NCBI GenBank assembly: GCA_000499405.2
Contig: HG738138.1
Coordinates: 5,578,888 to 5,642,887 of the forward strand
Direction: 5' to 3'
Length of the DNA: 64,000 bases
DNA from: Onchocerca volvulus
Lineage: Eukaryota; Nematoda; Chromadorea; Rhabditida; Onchocercidae
In this document: one piece after another, positions 24,169 to 37,368 of the stretch
Position numbering within the stretch: the first letter of the stretch is position 1
How the letters are laid out: every line of letters starts with the position of its first letter
Translations under genes and position numbers: made by a program
Notes under the pieces: generated by a model
Seen by the model: the letters and a program-made list of their open reading frames with translations, nothing else
What the model was told of the DNA's origin: nothing
Database searches by the model: none

Positions 24169-27100
24169 CTAGTCATCATCCAACAAATTTGCTACAAAGA
24201 TTTCGTATTCCAATTTACAGAAACGATTCCAATCATTGAACGGTCTATCTATTTCCTAAATGAGTTTGAGTTTTTAAAAGTTCTGAACAATTTTTTGCAA
24301 ATTATCAAAAAAAATTGAAATATGGAACATTTTCAATACAGTAATTCAAATAATCCGAAAAATTGAATTCCAGAATTTCAAGATATGGAGGAATCAAGAA
24401 ACTTATTTATTTTACAGTTGATAAAGGTTTAAATACTGTTAATTTTACTTTTGTTCCTGTCTCCAAAATAAACTCTTTACTAATTTGCAACAACATACAT
24501 TTCTTTTATCAGGAAAGCTATTTTCTTGTGCAATATGTTTTATCCAGTTGACGAAAGTGTTGAAGAAATAACGTGCCAGTGAAGGAAATCGTTTGAAATC
24601 GGATAATGTAAAATATGTTGATGAATGAGGTGATATCATATCATTTAACTTAAAAATTTTTCAGAAAGTGAAATATGACTGAAAAAAAGGTTTGATTAAA
24701 AGTATATGATTAATACTCCTTCCCGGATCATAATTGTTTGTTGATGCAAGCGGGTGATATTATTTTATCGCAATAAAAGTAATCTACAATCAGCAGTATT
24801 GCTTTATCAATACAAAGAAAGAAAAAAAGAAATTTCACCTTATTTATTAAATTACTGAATGTTATTACATCCATATCCATACGAATAACATTTACCACAA
24901 TTTCATTGTAAAATTGTTTCATTTCGTCAAATGAAATGCGACCATCTCCATTTAAATCCATTATTCGGAACCAATATTCGATGCTTAAATTATAAGAAAA
25001 TTGCTAAATTCCTTTTTTTTTTTTTTTTTATAATTTAAACACTGTATACCCATTTGAAATATAATTCAGTCATTAAGGACATGACGAATATTATCAAAAA
25101 TCGTAAGCGAAATGATGACGTAAGATTATAAATTTTTCTAGTGAAAACTTGATAATTCAATTAATCGATAGCTTACCCAACGGTTAAATTAAATGGGACA
25201 ATTTGGTCATTTAAACAATCATCCATTTTCCAACAGACTTAATATGATTGCATTCGAAATATAATTTCTAGAATGCAAGATAAGCTAAGTAAATGGGATT
25301 TTGGGGTCATTTAATAAACTCAGATTTTTTAAATTATGAAGTGTAGGCATGCAGACAGGTAAATAATATTTATCGACCTTTTCGGGTGACATTTATCAAT
25401 TTCTGCCAGTAAGAAATTGACGAATGCAGTGTAGTCCATAGTTTGTTTCATTGAACTATTCAGCGATACAGCTCCAGAAAAGATACGTTGCACTACCAAA
25501 TTTGTTAATGCTAAAAACTCTTCACTTCAATATTATCCAATTTCAGTAAAGGACATTCTAAATGGCTGGTTGTTCTCTCCTAAAACCAATCAATCCTTCG
25601 CATCATTATTCAAAGCTCAAAACGTGACATATCACTGATTCAAAAATCAACACGTGATATCTTATATGAATTTTCCATATATCACAATGGTCAGAGCTTG
25701 GCCGATAGAAATTGCTCCTCAAACTGTCGTTTTTTTTTTTTTTTTTTTTTTTTTTCGATTACAACAAAACTTACCACCATTCGAATAAAAAGAAAGGTCA
25801 ATCGGTGTCAAATAATGCTTTTCACATTTATCCAAGTAATGAAAATTATAGTAAATGACATAGAAGTGTTCGTAACTAAAAAATTCACGCTCTTCATTGA
25901 TGTCTGCTCTTTCCAACATTGTAATTGCCTGCAAAAAAAAATTCGTTTTTTTTTTTTTCGAAAAACTCTGAAATAGTTAAAATAGAAAGATCAAAATAGA
26001 AAGGTAGTTAAAAAAGAAAAATGGTTGAATATTGACTCAACTATATTTTTTAAAATCAAAGAGTTTTTTCGGCCTACATTAATGATTCAATTAGATTAAC
26101 TACAGTGCCGTGAAGACTGATTATAAGATTTATTAGTAAATGATACAAACAAGTGACTCATCTTTAAAAAGTTTGATAATCTTAATTCTGCCGTCGAAAT
26201 ATATTTTTTCCAAGAATGACATACAGTCCAGAAAATGCGTGCTATTACCTGAAATATTTAAGATTTAAAATCAAACTTGCAGATCTTAAGAATGAAGAAT
26301 TTTTTCATAACCGTTTTTATATAAGCTTGATGGAAGGCGACTGCTTCATTTAAGAAGTACAGGGAAGGTACTGTTTCAATCAAGTCCTGAATGAGTGCTT
26401 CAAAATCATTTGCAGTAAGAAAATTTCGGTTTCCATTCGTCAAGATATAAACAAAACGTGAAGCCTCATCGCGAGCATTTTCATCAAATCTGAAAAAAAG
26501 AAAGAATATGTTCAATTTAATTTAATAGAGAATATATTTAATTTAAAATTTCAATGAGATTTCAGAATTTTCGGAAGTGAAAACAATGTTTTTCCAGTTT
26601 AAACGTAAAGGATTAACACTTGCTGGAATAAAGCAAAATTTCAATTTTTGAAAACATACTTTTTCCACCAACTTGCAAATTCGTTAAAAGTAATGAAATT
26701 TGAAACTGAAGTAAGGATGCAATTGTAAAGTGGTCGTTTCCAGAGTGGGCACAGTCCGGATGCTGAACAAATTTTCTTCATATGCGACAAATTAACCTAA
26801 AATAAGGAAGTGATGAATAATGTACTATTTTATCGATAATCTAATTTTAGATATTATTTCCAGTTTCACATTTTCTATGAATATTTCATTCATTACTATT
26901 TTTTTCACAGTTCTTTTATTAAACTGCTCTATTCTACATATACTCATTCATATCGTAACGTTTCAATCATCTAGCTCTTCTCTCAAGAAATTTATGGTGA
27001 ATGTTTTACCTGATTATTATATTTATGAAATAGTTTTTTCACAGCGTCTAAATTATTGCAACTTTCCTTACCATTAATTGGAATACCATAAGGATAATGA

Positions 27101-30100
27101 AAACTGAAAGATGTCAATATAAAAGATTTTTGCATCAAACAGATTTTTCGACATTTATGAAATTTGAAGTTTGAATTAAGTTTGAAAACTAAGTAATGTA
27201 CTGTGGAATGTTGGATGATGACGATGATGATAGTGATGAATCAATCTTTTTTGGTAGGTAAGATCCAGTAATCAATGTGAAACTTTTATTCAATGTGATC
27301 TACCTCACTAATCATCTTCTGGTCTGAATTTTCAGTAACAGCACTTATTGCAAATTCTGTGGCGGTAGGAAAAAGAAACCCTTATCACTCTCATTAATAA
27401 TTACATTATTATTCCTAGTAGTAGTAATTAGTTAAGATTAAATCATTTGTGACTTAATCTTAATTCATGAGATATTTCTTAGAAACGGCCAAGACATCAA
27501 TACGAAATCAGGGCTTGTAAAATCTATTATAAAAGTTTTGAGTTACTACCGCGGAATGTTGGATGAAGATGAATCAGTTTCGTCAAGAGTGTCAGCTTCA
27601 TGAAGAGTTGAGGAATTAAGATCGCTTGGTAAAAATGCTTCGAAGAAACTGAAATTCTGGAGTAAGACTTAAACAGTTATAAGTAATTCCGAAAACTCAT
27701 TAAATTAGAAATTCGTATTTGATAAAATTCATACCTTTCATTCCGTTCATCTTCAATTCTTTCAGGGGTTGACGCCTTACTGCTTTCCTAAAATATTTGA
27801 ATTTCTAATTCGATTATTTCTCGAATGAACAAAGCCTACAAGTTCCATTTAATTTTTCAACAAAACGAAATCCTCCAAATTATTTTATTTACCACATTTA
27901 GAGTAGTAAATTTATTTGCTAATTTTTTTTTAAATTTTTTGTTAATTCTTTTCTATAAATTTGATTTATTTTTCTTTACACCAAATTTCAACAATGGCGT
28001 TCAGTTCAACCATCATGAGACCTATAACAATACTTACGAATAAACCATATGAAAATTTCTACCGTATACCTTTTTTTTTTAAAACTTACTGTTTTGTCAT
28101 ATGTATTTACAATTTGAGAAATAAAATGTGAACATTTATCATAATTAGGATTTTGAATCTGTCTATAGCGTTTCGAAATATTTGTCTTGTTAAATTTATT
28201 ACTGATGCAACTTGGAACCATATTTTTTTTTACTTTTTAATGGCATGAGAAGAAAATTCTTGCAAACTACCAAAGATAGGTGATAGTAAGAGTCAATCTT
28301 AGGTTTGTGAGCATTGTATATTTCCTGGAATACGAAAATTTTATTCATTTTAAGGATAATTACAATAAATCAGAAGGAAAGTCAAATGAAAACATAACTA
28401 CCCCAAGCTAGCTTACTTGAACTGATTATGAAAAGTATTTTCTTTCCTGGCATTTCCAGAAGATGTACAATCCTTCCATAATATTGTAAAATAGTTAATT
28501 TTTAAGATTTGAAGCACCTTTTCATTTTAAGCTATCAACTACTCAAGTTTCAAGTTTTGCATAATAAATATAATACATGTTTAAAACCTCGAAAATTTTA
28601 ACTGTACCGAAACGTAGGACGGTATGAGCCACGAAATATCACTGTCATTCGGATCATCAAGAATTACATCATTTGAAGGATCTTCAGAAGCGCTATTCAT
28701 TAATTCTTGATTATCTTGTAATACATCATCATCCCATATTTGTAACCCCATCAATTGTAACTGCAAATGTAGTTTATTTATTAAAATTTGATAAAAGTTC
28801 GGAAGATTAGGAATTTATTTGATGTGCAAATAAATTAAATTCAACGATACATCTTTCATGTATGAAAGAAGCAAAAGTTACAAAAGTCGTTACTTTAAAA
28901 GTTCAAAAGTTTAGTTTTAAAATTTTGAAATCTCAAGTCGTTTCACTTAATTTTCCTGAAGGGGGCCTTCCATTTTTTAAAAATCAGGCTTTTTTTTTTT
29001 GTCGCGTTAAGAGAACTGATAACAGTACCGCCTCCTTTTTTTTTCGACCTAACACTTTTTCATGCGTATTCCCATCCGGAGATATAACATATGGATTCTT
29101 ATCATAGTTCAAACAAGATGGGCTACTCGGTACTTGTCTACTGCAATTCCAAACATTCTCCTGCTCCTGTTCAAAATTTTCAAACCATTTAAACCTATAA
29201 AAAGATACCAATAAAATAATACGCTTCAACTTGGACAACAATGTTAAAGCAATGTTAGAGCAATGTTAAAAATATTCTGATCGATGTTTATTGTGTGGTA
29301 TTGTGCCAAACTTCAATAACCGAAACTTAGTTCTGAGCAGTTGGATATTATGAAAAGCAGAAATGCAGATATATGAAATGATCCTAAAAAGCAATCCTAC
29401 TTTCTGGGCGCTTCCAGAAGTTTCGTGAATATATCGGGATTCTGAAAAGGATCACATTCAGAATTATATCCAGGTTTCATTCAATAATACTATCTCTTTT
29501 CAAACATTCAATGAATGAGCTAACAAACTGTTAGAAAGCTGAATGGACTGCAATTATACCAGATGGAGAGGTGATATGTTCGCAGCTTCATTTTTATCAT
29601 TTGAAACATCCGGAGATACTGTGTTTTCAAAGACTTTAGAGATATGATCCATTATTAATTGGTGCTGATCATTATAAATGATGTCTTTTCCTGGATTTTT
29701 TGAAGTTGTAAACTGCAATTTCAAAATTTTCTTTTGAATTTAATGGGTTCTGTTTGGTTTGTCTTCTCACATCCTATGAAACCGGTTTTCACTCACACTA
29801 TGGGAGTGGATTGAAGATAAATTTTCCGCCACACCTTGCTTTATTTTTGAATTTGATTGATTACTTTGATTAATTTTAATTTTAAAGGAATCATTTCCAA
29901 GTATTTTAAAATGGCATGTTATCTCGTGCAATGTTTAATGCATCATTACTTCTAGGAATATTCATTGCATGCGATATCAGTATTAAAACTGAATTAAAAT
30001 CATTTCAATCTTATTTAATTAACCGTAATGAAAAATTACTTTTATAATGGAAATAACAACAAATCATAAATACATCGACAAATTATCAAATTAGAAATAC

Positions 30101-31245
30101 CGTTACTGATGGCAGAACATTTAAATGTTCATTATTTTCCATTCCGATTTCATTGTTAGCAGCACTCATTTCAGGCTCGTCGAAACTTGAACTAAAACGC
30201 GGAAAGTACTTTTTTCAAGAAAGTGTCAAAAATAATACCTCAAATTTCAGAGCGGATTTTCCAAAACAAAGTTGAAAATAATAACCGCAGAAGAAATTTG
30301 TTATACTGTTGCATTGTTTCTAGTTCAAATTTTATATTAGTTCCAAGTGTGGTACCGTAGGATCCTAAATGAAGAAACTAATATAAATGCAATAAAAAAA
30401 TGATGGATAAGACAAACCCTTGAGAATGCCGGTTCTTTCGAGCGGTTAAGGCTGAAAGTTGTAGAGGTATCGTTGAACTCTGAAAGTACTTCATTGCTAA
30501 ATTTAGTATCAAATTCAAAGTGAGATAAAATGCGATAAATTGAATAGTTCTTGCTCTACTAAATAATTTCGATTAACATTCATTTCAAAAACTTTAAATT
30601 TAAATTCGATTTTTCTTTTAAATGCGAATTCTTCAGCTGTTATAGTACTCAAGTGGTTAAACAATGAAAAACGTCAGCACTTACGACTACGTCGGTGAGA
30701 TCATGTTTCGAAATTTGCATCGGAAAATGTAGTGGTGAAACTGGTGGTAGCAATGCTGTTGCATTGTTTTCTTGAGTAGTTGTTATTCCACGAATATAAC
30801 TTTTATCGCCAATTTTTTCTGATAGCCTACTTAGATTCATTACAAAACTATCATTATTATTGCCATCATCAGCTGTAACTTGCATAACGTCCTGATGTGG
30901 TCTTAACTCCTTCAATTTCTGTAAAAACAAATACAATCTAGAAATCCTAGGATATCATTACATTCAATATAGAATTTTTTTAGATTTTCTCTTACAACAA
31001 TAATGATCTTTAAACGTAATCAATTGATTATTTTCTCGATTCTGGTGTGTGTCAGAAGGAGTGAAGAAACAAGGAGGATAACTAAGGTGTTACATGTAAC
31101 ATCTGGGAGATACTGGGATGCGACATCTTGGTGATGCAAGTTGGCAAAGGGCGGGAGTAAAGCGGAAATACAAAGAACTTACTGATGTAGAAGTATAAGG
31201 TGCATGCCGTTCTTTATAAGAAATCGCTATCGTTCCATCGGTCAT
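24169..31245 (-). CDS. PPP2R3: PP2A regulatory subunit B'' (PR72/PR130 family)
   Basis: B'' subunits bind the PP2A scaffold and catalytic subunits and direct phosphatase activity. Exons in transcription order: 31245-31183, 30918-30685, 30479-30418, 30191-30101, 29712-29560, 29441-29401, 29194-29056, 28760-28608, (possible 28324-28271), 27787-27735, 27648-27550, 27103-27072, 27047-27010, 26796-26660, 26489-26312, 26248-26147, 25928-25775, 25510-25378, 24983-24839, 24648-24499, 24255-24169. All phases agree, giving ~748 residues. The N-terminal third is Ser/Asn-rich and unconserved. The conserved core begins at N-I-P-R-F-H-Y-P and includes F-F-S-Y-E-H-F-Y-V-I-Y, Q-R-I-F-S-G-A-V and S-I-E-Y-W-F-R. 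The second EF-hand is canonical (D-L-N-G-D-G-R-I-S-F-D-E); the first (L-D-K-C-E-K-H-Y-L) has lost most calcium ligands. An upstream exon at 31,540-31,501 may extend the N-terminus. The first ATG is preceded directly by TTTTAG. Confidence 0.9.
27196..27260 (-). repeat. Partial duplicate of a PP2A B'' exon
   Basis: The minus strand encodes an S-S-S-S-S-S-N-I-P segment like the end of the true exon at 27,550-27,648, with a similar flank. It retains a possible donor in a compatible phase, but its acceptor (AAAAAAG) is poor. Probably a local duplication rather than a used exon. Confidence 0.45.
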
Positions 31246-31540
31246 CTAAAAGATTTCACACTAATCACTATTATCTGAGGCTCATGTTATTGCTTTCTTG
31301 ATAAGGCGAGAAGTATTCATTACATGTCAAAAATCTAATCACCGTCGAGAACATACTTCCCAAATATATTCTATTTTGTTGTCCTTTAACACTGTTCTGG
31401 AAAAATTTGAATGCACGTCATTTTTTTAAATACATATGTAAACTTTGATAGATTAGTTTTCTGGTGACGTGCCCAATTGATGAATTGAACCAAAACTTAC
31501 TATTACTGTTTCAAATGCCGTTTGCATGGCTTGTTTTGGT

Positions 31541-32994
31541 CTGCGAAGTACAATTGCACAAAGTTATCTTTCTAAATTGAATTAAGAAATCAAAGTAACA
31601 TTTTAGCTAAAGCAAAACAAATGAATCCTACCAGTAGGGCTACTCTAAAGTTCCATTTTAAAAAGCGGATACAAGTAAAATAATTTTCCAGATTCATTTT
31701 TTAAATTCTAAGTTTAAATCACCCAGATAGCAAAATTTTAGATCGTCAAGCACATAATACATTGTATTTGAATCAAATAGCTTCAACTTCAAGCAAATTT
31801 CACGCAAATATTAAGAAATGAATGAGCAAAGAATACGAATGGGTAACAAAAACTCTGATAATTAAGCAAAGACTAGACTTTCTCAGATGGAAATCGATTA
31901 ACTGGACAACTTAGATAAGTGAAAAAATAGTAGGTCAAAAACTCACTTAGGTATCGGTTTCTAGAGAATTCCATGTAATTCAGTTTACACCTCCATGTAT
32001 ATATTTCTCGCGCAACTGATCTACAGTGGAAATTACTTTCTGTTTATCGCTTTGATTCTAACATTATGGCTTTGACTGTTTTCATAGGTACATGCAGTAA
32101 CTTTTAGAAACATTTACATAAAATTTTATAATTTTTACAAATGCATTTGCATATGATATTGAATATTGAATTCCAACAGTTGATGGATATTTCTTCTAAT
32201 GAAGCGAAAGATTTCTCAATATTTACTTTTTTGGCGAACGAGAGAGATCCAAACAATTGAGTTATTGTTCACATGTAATCCAGGAATTTCTTCCACACAA
32301 TATTTTATTCAGTGACAAATAAGATCCATTTCAGCAGACATACATCTTGACTTGTCATTTATACTTAATAAAAGTTCTCAGGAACACAATTTCTGGATTT
32401 TTATCCCATTATTGCAGAAAGTACGATGATCTCAGTGGGTTTCCACGTGAAAAGTTCGACACATCCCCTAGTAAAGTAGACCAAGAAATAACTTAACACC
32501 AGGCTTCATAATTAATTAGGCAATGCTACCAGAATTTAGAGAAATTATCTCAGCGTAACTAGTAATAATTTTTTACAGAATTAAATCAATTCTACCCGCA
32601 AAATCAAATCAAGTAGAGTTAAATCCACTTTAGTTCAATTGGTAAATCGCATTACTGCATTCTCAAACATGATTATTCGCTTCTGCATCCATTTGATAAA
32701 ATGTCAATATCTTCCTTCGATAACTTTAATGTTAAGCTCTGCGCAAAGAAAACAGTATTATCTTTACACTCATGGATGCAAGATTCATTTTCAGAGTAAT
32801 TTATAGCAAAATGAGGTATACATTTCATTACCCACAGATTAGATCATATTTCAAAAAATGAACAACTTTTATAGCTTGAACAGTATGACAAAATGATAAT
32901 TTTCAACAAAATAAATAGTTTTAGTAAAAACAAAATTTCAACAAAATAATAGAAACACAAGAAAAGAATATATAATAAATAATGAAAAAAGTAT
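31541..32994. other. Intergenic between PP2A B'' and LACTB genes
   Basis: No gene seen. It is likely to hold the promoter and 5' UTR of the PP2A gene and the 3' UTR of the LACTB gene. Confidence 0.5.
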
Positions 32995-35900
32995 TCATGA
33001 GGTCTCCGTAGAAGTAGCAGAATCAAAAATTTCAACAATTTCCATAGCTAACTGCGTAAGTTCGCTGCACTGATGTAAGTTTGTAAGAATAGCAACGCAA
33101 GTTCCATTAGCACCAGTGAAATTATGATCTGGTTTGATAAGGAGAACAGATGAAGCACCTACAGCAGCACCAGTATGCAAAAAAACTCCATTTCGTGGCC
33201 AGGCATCACTTAAACCTCCATATTTTTGATCATATCCATCAATTTTGTACCAGCCAAGAGCGTACACATGTCCTCGATGATCCGAAATTTCGCCCTTCCA
33301 AAATGTTTTCATGGTTTCGGCATCAAGCAAAGGTTTCATTCCATTATTTTCGGTAGATAATTGTTGCGCTGCATGATAACTGAAAATGGAATACCAAGTT
33401 TTTCTCTAAAAATTATGAATTTTTTCGTGAACTTCGAGAAAAAATTTTTTCATATCGTTTTGATATATTCCGAACTTTTAATTTACCCAAAATCCGCATG
33501 TTCTAAACTTTTGATTTGTCAAAATCCACATGCTTCGAATTTTTAATTTTATCTGTGAACAATAAATTGAGCGGTAGTGAATTCGAATTTACCTATAAAG
33601 CATTGCATTAGCGAAAATAAGTAAATCAGTGACAGTGGATAAAAGCCCACCACCTGCCCATTTGCTTGAATTGTCTACTTCAGGAACATTCTTTAATTTG
33701 TGATCAGCATCGCGATAGTAATACCTGAAACAAACAATCTGCAAGAATGTCTGACTGAGACTTTCACAAAACTGCGTTTCATAAGGAGTTTCCAGTCATT
33801 CAGTAAAATGCATCGTCAGATAGGAATAGCACTACACATCCGAAATAATTCGGATAAGTTTTTTTTGAAATAGGATTCCGACCCATTTGACCATTCTGAA
33901 ACAACTTATCTACTAGTTAAACTTCAGTGATGCTTCTATGTTTTTGAAATGTCAAATATTTATTTATATATCCTAGTTTAAGTAATTGCGCTGCTAATGA
34001 ATTAAAATCAAAGCAATACGAATAGATAATTAAAAACAGCTTGAAAAAGCACGAAATACCTGGCTCGATTAGCGATGAGAGGAAAGTTGAAATCGAGATA
34101 TGAATGATTCATTCCCAATTCATGGAATAAATTTCTTATTTGATCTACATAGCTTTTATTGGCTGCTTTTTCCAATGCTGCACTGAGTAAAGTAAATCCA
34201 TGAGTTGTATATCGGAATTTGCTTCCAGGTTCTGCTACTAATTCATCATTTTTGAAGATTTCTAGTGCATCCTTCACACACTCGTAGTGGACATTGGAAA
34301 AAAACTCAGAATTATCCTTAAGATCGACACTCTCATATCGCGTTGAATTGCTTTTACAGTATTTCTCCTGGAAGATTAGATCACTTAAAAAAATATCATA
34401 TCTTATTTTGACATCCAAACAGATAAAATGACTCAAAATAGTAGTAAGACAGCTAGAATCGAACCTGTTTTTGGGAGACACGCGATACCTGGGAATACTG
34501 ACATACAAATGAATCAAAAAGGAAAGAGGACATGCTGCACTGGATACTCCCGATAATCTTGCTATTATGTCAAATTAACTAAGTTCGTCTCATGATGTCA
34601 GTTAAGCAAAGTCATTTTATTTGATCTGCTCACTGTTCAGAAAATCTGATACAAAACAAAGTTACTCCGATTCATCTAACTCAAAAATTTAACTTTACAA
34701 ATTCGCAGAAAGATAATTTGGAAATATTCAATAAAAAAAACACAAGCATACCTTATATTTAATGTTTATTCTATCCAATAAATTCTTCACATTATCATCA
34801 GTTCCTGTCTCAACTGCTTTCCTTAGTTCCTTCACAAAATCTTCCACAGTCGGCTCATCCGGCTGTAACACAAAGAATAAATCTAGAAAAATAACCGAAA
34901 CAAATCGCAACGAGCCACTAAAGTTTTCACATCGCGACACGAACGTCTAATATTTGGCTGTGCGATGGCTGCGGTTCACTGAGCTTTGTTAAAATCTATG
35001 TTGTTATCGCGTTTTCGTGTGGGATGGTTTCTTGATCGAGTTCATAAAAAGCGGTTAGAGGGTATCAGAAATTTATGGAGTTCCTAAGAAGAGATTCATT
35101 TCAGAAGTACATGGCTTTGTCATCGACGAAATTGTCTCCATTTTTATCCCCGACTGTCAGCATTGGAGTTATAAATGCACTTTATCACAAAAAAGTTATT
35201 GATCACTACGAACATCCACGAAATGTTGGGACACTAGACAAGAATGACCCGAATGTTGGCACAGGCATTGTTGGATCACCTGCCTGCGGTGATGTTATGA
35301 AACTTCAAATCAAGGTAAGTTCTTTCATAAAACGTAAACCGTAAACTGCTTCATGGATTCGCAACGATAAATAGAATAAGAGCTGTAAGTCCCAGTAGCT
35401 GATATTTGAGGACAATCAGTTTCATCGCCTATTTTGTTGTGTTTTCTATCCAAACTGATAATTAGCACTTAATGGCTGCAAAAAAATTGAAGCCGCATGC
35501 AACTGTAGAAGTTAGAAATTCACAACAGTATTTAACATTTTAAAGTCAGGTCGATCAAAATGGGAAAATAATTGATGCAAAATTTAAAACATTTGGTTGT
35601 GGCTCAGCGATTGCATCAAGTAGTTTGGCTTCCGAATGGATTAAAGGGAAGACAACGGAATATGCTTCGAGAGTCAAAAATGACGAGATTGCAAAAGAGC
35701 TTTGCTTACCTCCCGTCAAACTTCATTGCTCCAGTAAGTTACGAATTTTTGATGTCTGCCTCCTTAATGTTTTTGACATTCTGCCTCTACATTAAATCGT
35801 TTTAAATTAATCATTTTCTGCAGTGCTAGCTCAGGATGCAATTCAGGCAGCTTTAAAAGATTATAAGAAAAAACAGAAAAAGTCGAATGGCTGATGATAT

Positions 35901-37350
35901 TGAGCAGTTAGTACATATATTTGGAATATATTCTTTTTTTTGTGTCTTGAATATTTTTGATGTCAAGTATTTTTGTCCTTGCTTATCTGGTGATTATAGA
36001 TATTTATTTGTAATGCAGGTGCTTTATTGTATATGTTTGTAAAATAAAACTAAAACTTTTAATCATGTTTTACGGTTAGATTCCTTTTTCTGCAAAAGGT
36101 TAATCACATTTTTATCCACATCTCTAATTTATTTAGTGCACTGGAACAGATCGTAGTATCTCGAAATTCCCATCTTACTGCTGTTATTTATTTAACTAAT
36201 TAAGGAAAATGAATTTGAAATTATTTAGATTTACTACAGTCCTTAAGAGCAGTTCTGACAATTGATCGCGCTTAAGTTATGTCACTAAATGCGTCAAATC
36301 TTACAATTCTACTTCTTTTTCGGACTCTACATCATATGCTTGATGTTTCAGTTCAGTACATTGCGTTACCCAGATATGCTCAGTGGGAACAAAACGAAAG
36401 TTTCGGCAAAATGAGAGGGATGGGTGAGTGTAACATGAAAAAATAACCGTTTTGTAATGTCTGATACCGCTTGTATGACTCAAAAGTTGACGGGTTGTTA
36501 TGGTAACGTCTTTCTCGTTATACTTCTTTTTCGGGAAATCCGGCACATAGTCCTGCAATTCATTCTTTATTTCTTCGATATAATTTCTGAAGATAAAACT
36601 CCGAATACGTTCTCGTAATCAGTAGTGATGATTTCCAGTACTGCAGGTTTGTAAACCTCTTTCTTCACTACTTTTTATAAAAAAGTTATTCTTAATAAAA
36701 ATGTAGAAACCTGAATAGGCGCATCCAAATCAAGCTTTCCACTCTGGACTAAACGTGCGGCAAGAGCGGCTGTTACCGATTTACTTATGCTGGCAATTCT
36801 CATCACTGTATCGCTTTTGCATGGTACTAGCTGTTCCACATCTGCATAACCGAATCCTTGTTCCCAGACACATCGACCGTTATGTGAAACACCTACAGAC
36901 AGCCCTGGGACTCCATTTCTTACCTGCACCATAACTGATTTTAAGCATCGGATGTGACCAACTGAATTCATCATTTTATGTGATTTGGTAATGAAGAACC
37001 TTGGTTGAGAGTATTTGTCCCAACAGTTTATGATACATATATATCAGAATCATTGAAACTGATTCTGATATATATAATAAATTGATATCAGAGTCACTGA
37101 AATCAACAATTCTCGGATGTTAGCAGAAATTTGCTGGGATAAGTTTATTGCAGGTCTCCGTTCGTAGTGTTTTCTCACTTCCTTATTGTTAATTATTTCC
37201 ATACCATACCATGAACTGCTTCACGATAGCAGCCGCTTTCTCCTTTTGTTCAAAATACTTTGGAGTATCGAATGACTGACGATCGGTACTGAGTCCTAGT
37301 GCAATGCCTGTTATCGATATTGGAAGAGCCAAAGAATGATGCCAACGCAT
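32995..37350 (-). CDS. LACTB: LACTB-like mitochondrial serine beta-lactamase-fold protein
   Basis: Exons in transcription order: 37350-37210, 36923-36711, 36552-36448, 34862-34752, 34367-34060, 33724-33593, 33379-32995. Phases agree and give 464 residues (human LACTB 547). LACTB is a penicillin-binding-protein relative that forms filaments in the mitochondrial intermembrane space. Near the N-terminus is a hydrophobic stretch (L-A-L-P-I-S-I-T-G-I-A-L-G-L). The catalytic S-x-x-K is S-I-S-K at ~92-95, the Tyr motif is R-Y-T-T at ~243, and the third motif is H-T-G at ~405. G-I-R-H-Y and K-W-A-G-G-G-L-L-S-T are also family blocks. A TTTTCAG acceptor lies 11 nt before the ATG, as expected for a spliced-leader site or a leader exon. 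A possible extra exon at ~36,303-36,383 has a good donor but an incompatible phase. Intron 3 contains ISCU on the other strand. Confidence 0.93.
35075..35894 (+). CDS. ISCU: Iron-sulfur cluster assembly scaffold ISCU
   Basis: Three exons (35075-35314, 35550-35733, 35824-35894) give 164 residues (human 167). ISCU is the mitochondrial scaffold on which cysteine desulfurase, frataxin and ferredoxin build [2Fe-2S] clusters. All three ligand cysteines are present: Cys71 in A-C-G-D, Cys97 in G-C-G-S and Cys140 in L-H-C-S, with the human spacing (26 and 43). The L-P-P-V-K chaperone-binding motif is at ~133-137. The first ~35 residues are basic and Ser/Thr-rich, like a mitochondrial presequence. I chose the ATG at 35,075; an ATG at 35,111 is also possible, while an upstream ATG at ~35,000 is out of frame. 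The whole gene lies in an intron of LACTB on the opposite strand. Confidence 0.95.
36043..36048 (+). terminator. Poly(A) signal of ISCU
   Basis: AATAAA about 150 nt after the ISCU stop codon, in a T-rich 3' UTR. It lies within the same LACTB intron. Confidence 0.6.
37038..37074. repeat. Perfect 15-bp hairpin upstream of LACTB exon 2
   Basis: TATATATCAGAATCA and its exact reverse complement around a TTGAAAC loop, within LACTB intron 1. A degenerate third half (TTGATATCAGAGTCA) follows. Function unknown. Confidence 0.7.
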
Positions 37351-37361
37351 TCCGCTCGCTC

Positions 37362-37368
37362 CTGAAAA
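37362..37368 (-). promoter_or_regulatory. Candidate trans-splice acceptor of LACTB
   Basis: CTTTTCAG on the minus strand, 11 nt upstream of the LACTB start codon. Nematode SL sites look like this and often sit within 20 nt of the ATG. A normal intron after an untranslated exon would look the same. Confidence 0.45.

Noticed and set aside
25698..25976. Overlapping frames on both strands at a poly-T tract
   Set aside because: The plus frame is translated homopolymer. Only the minus part at 25,775-25,928 is real, as an exon of PP2A B''.
32625..32705. tRNA-like stretch (TTTAGTTCAATTGGTAAATCGC)
   Set aside because: It resembles a D-arm, but no T-arm GTTCGA motif or closing acceptor stem follows.
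36301..36390. Extra LACTB exon ending in a GTAAGA donor
   Set aside because: Good donor, but its phase does not fit the next exon and the direct join of exons 3 and 4 is in frame.
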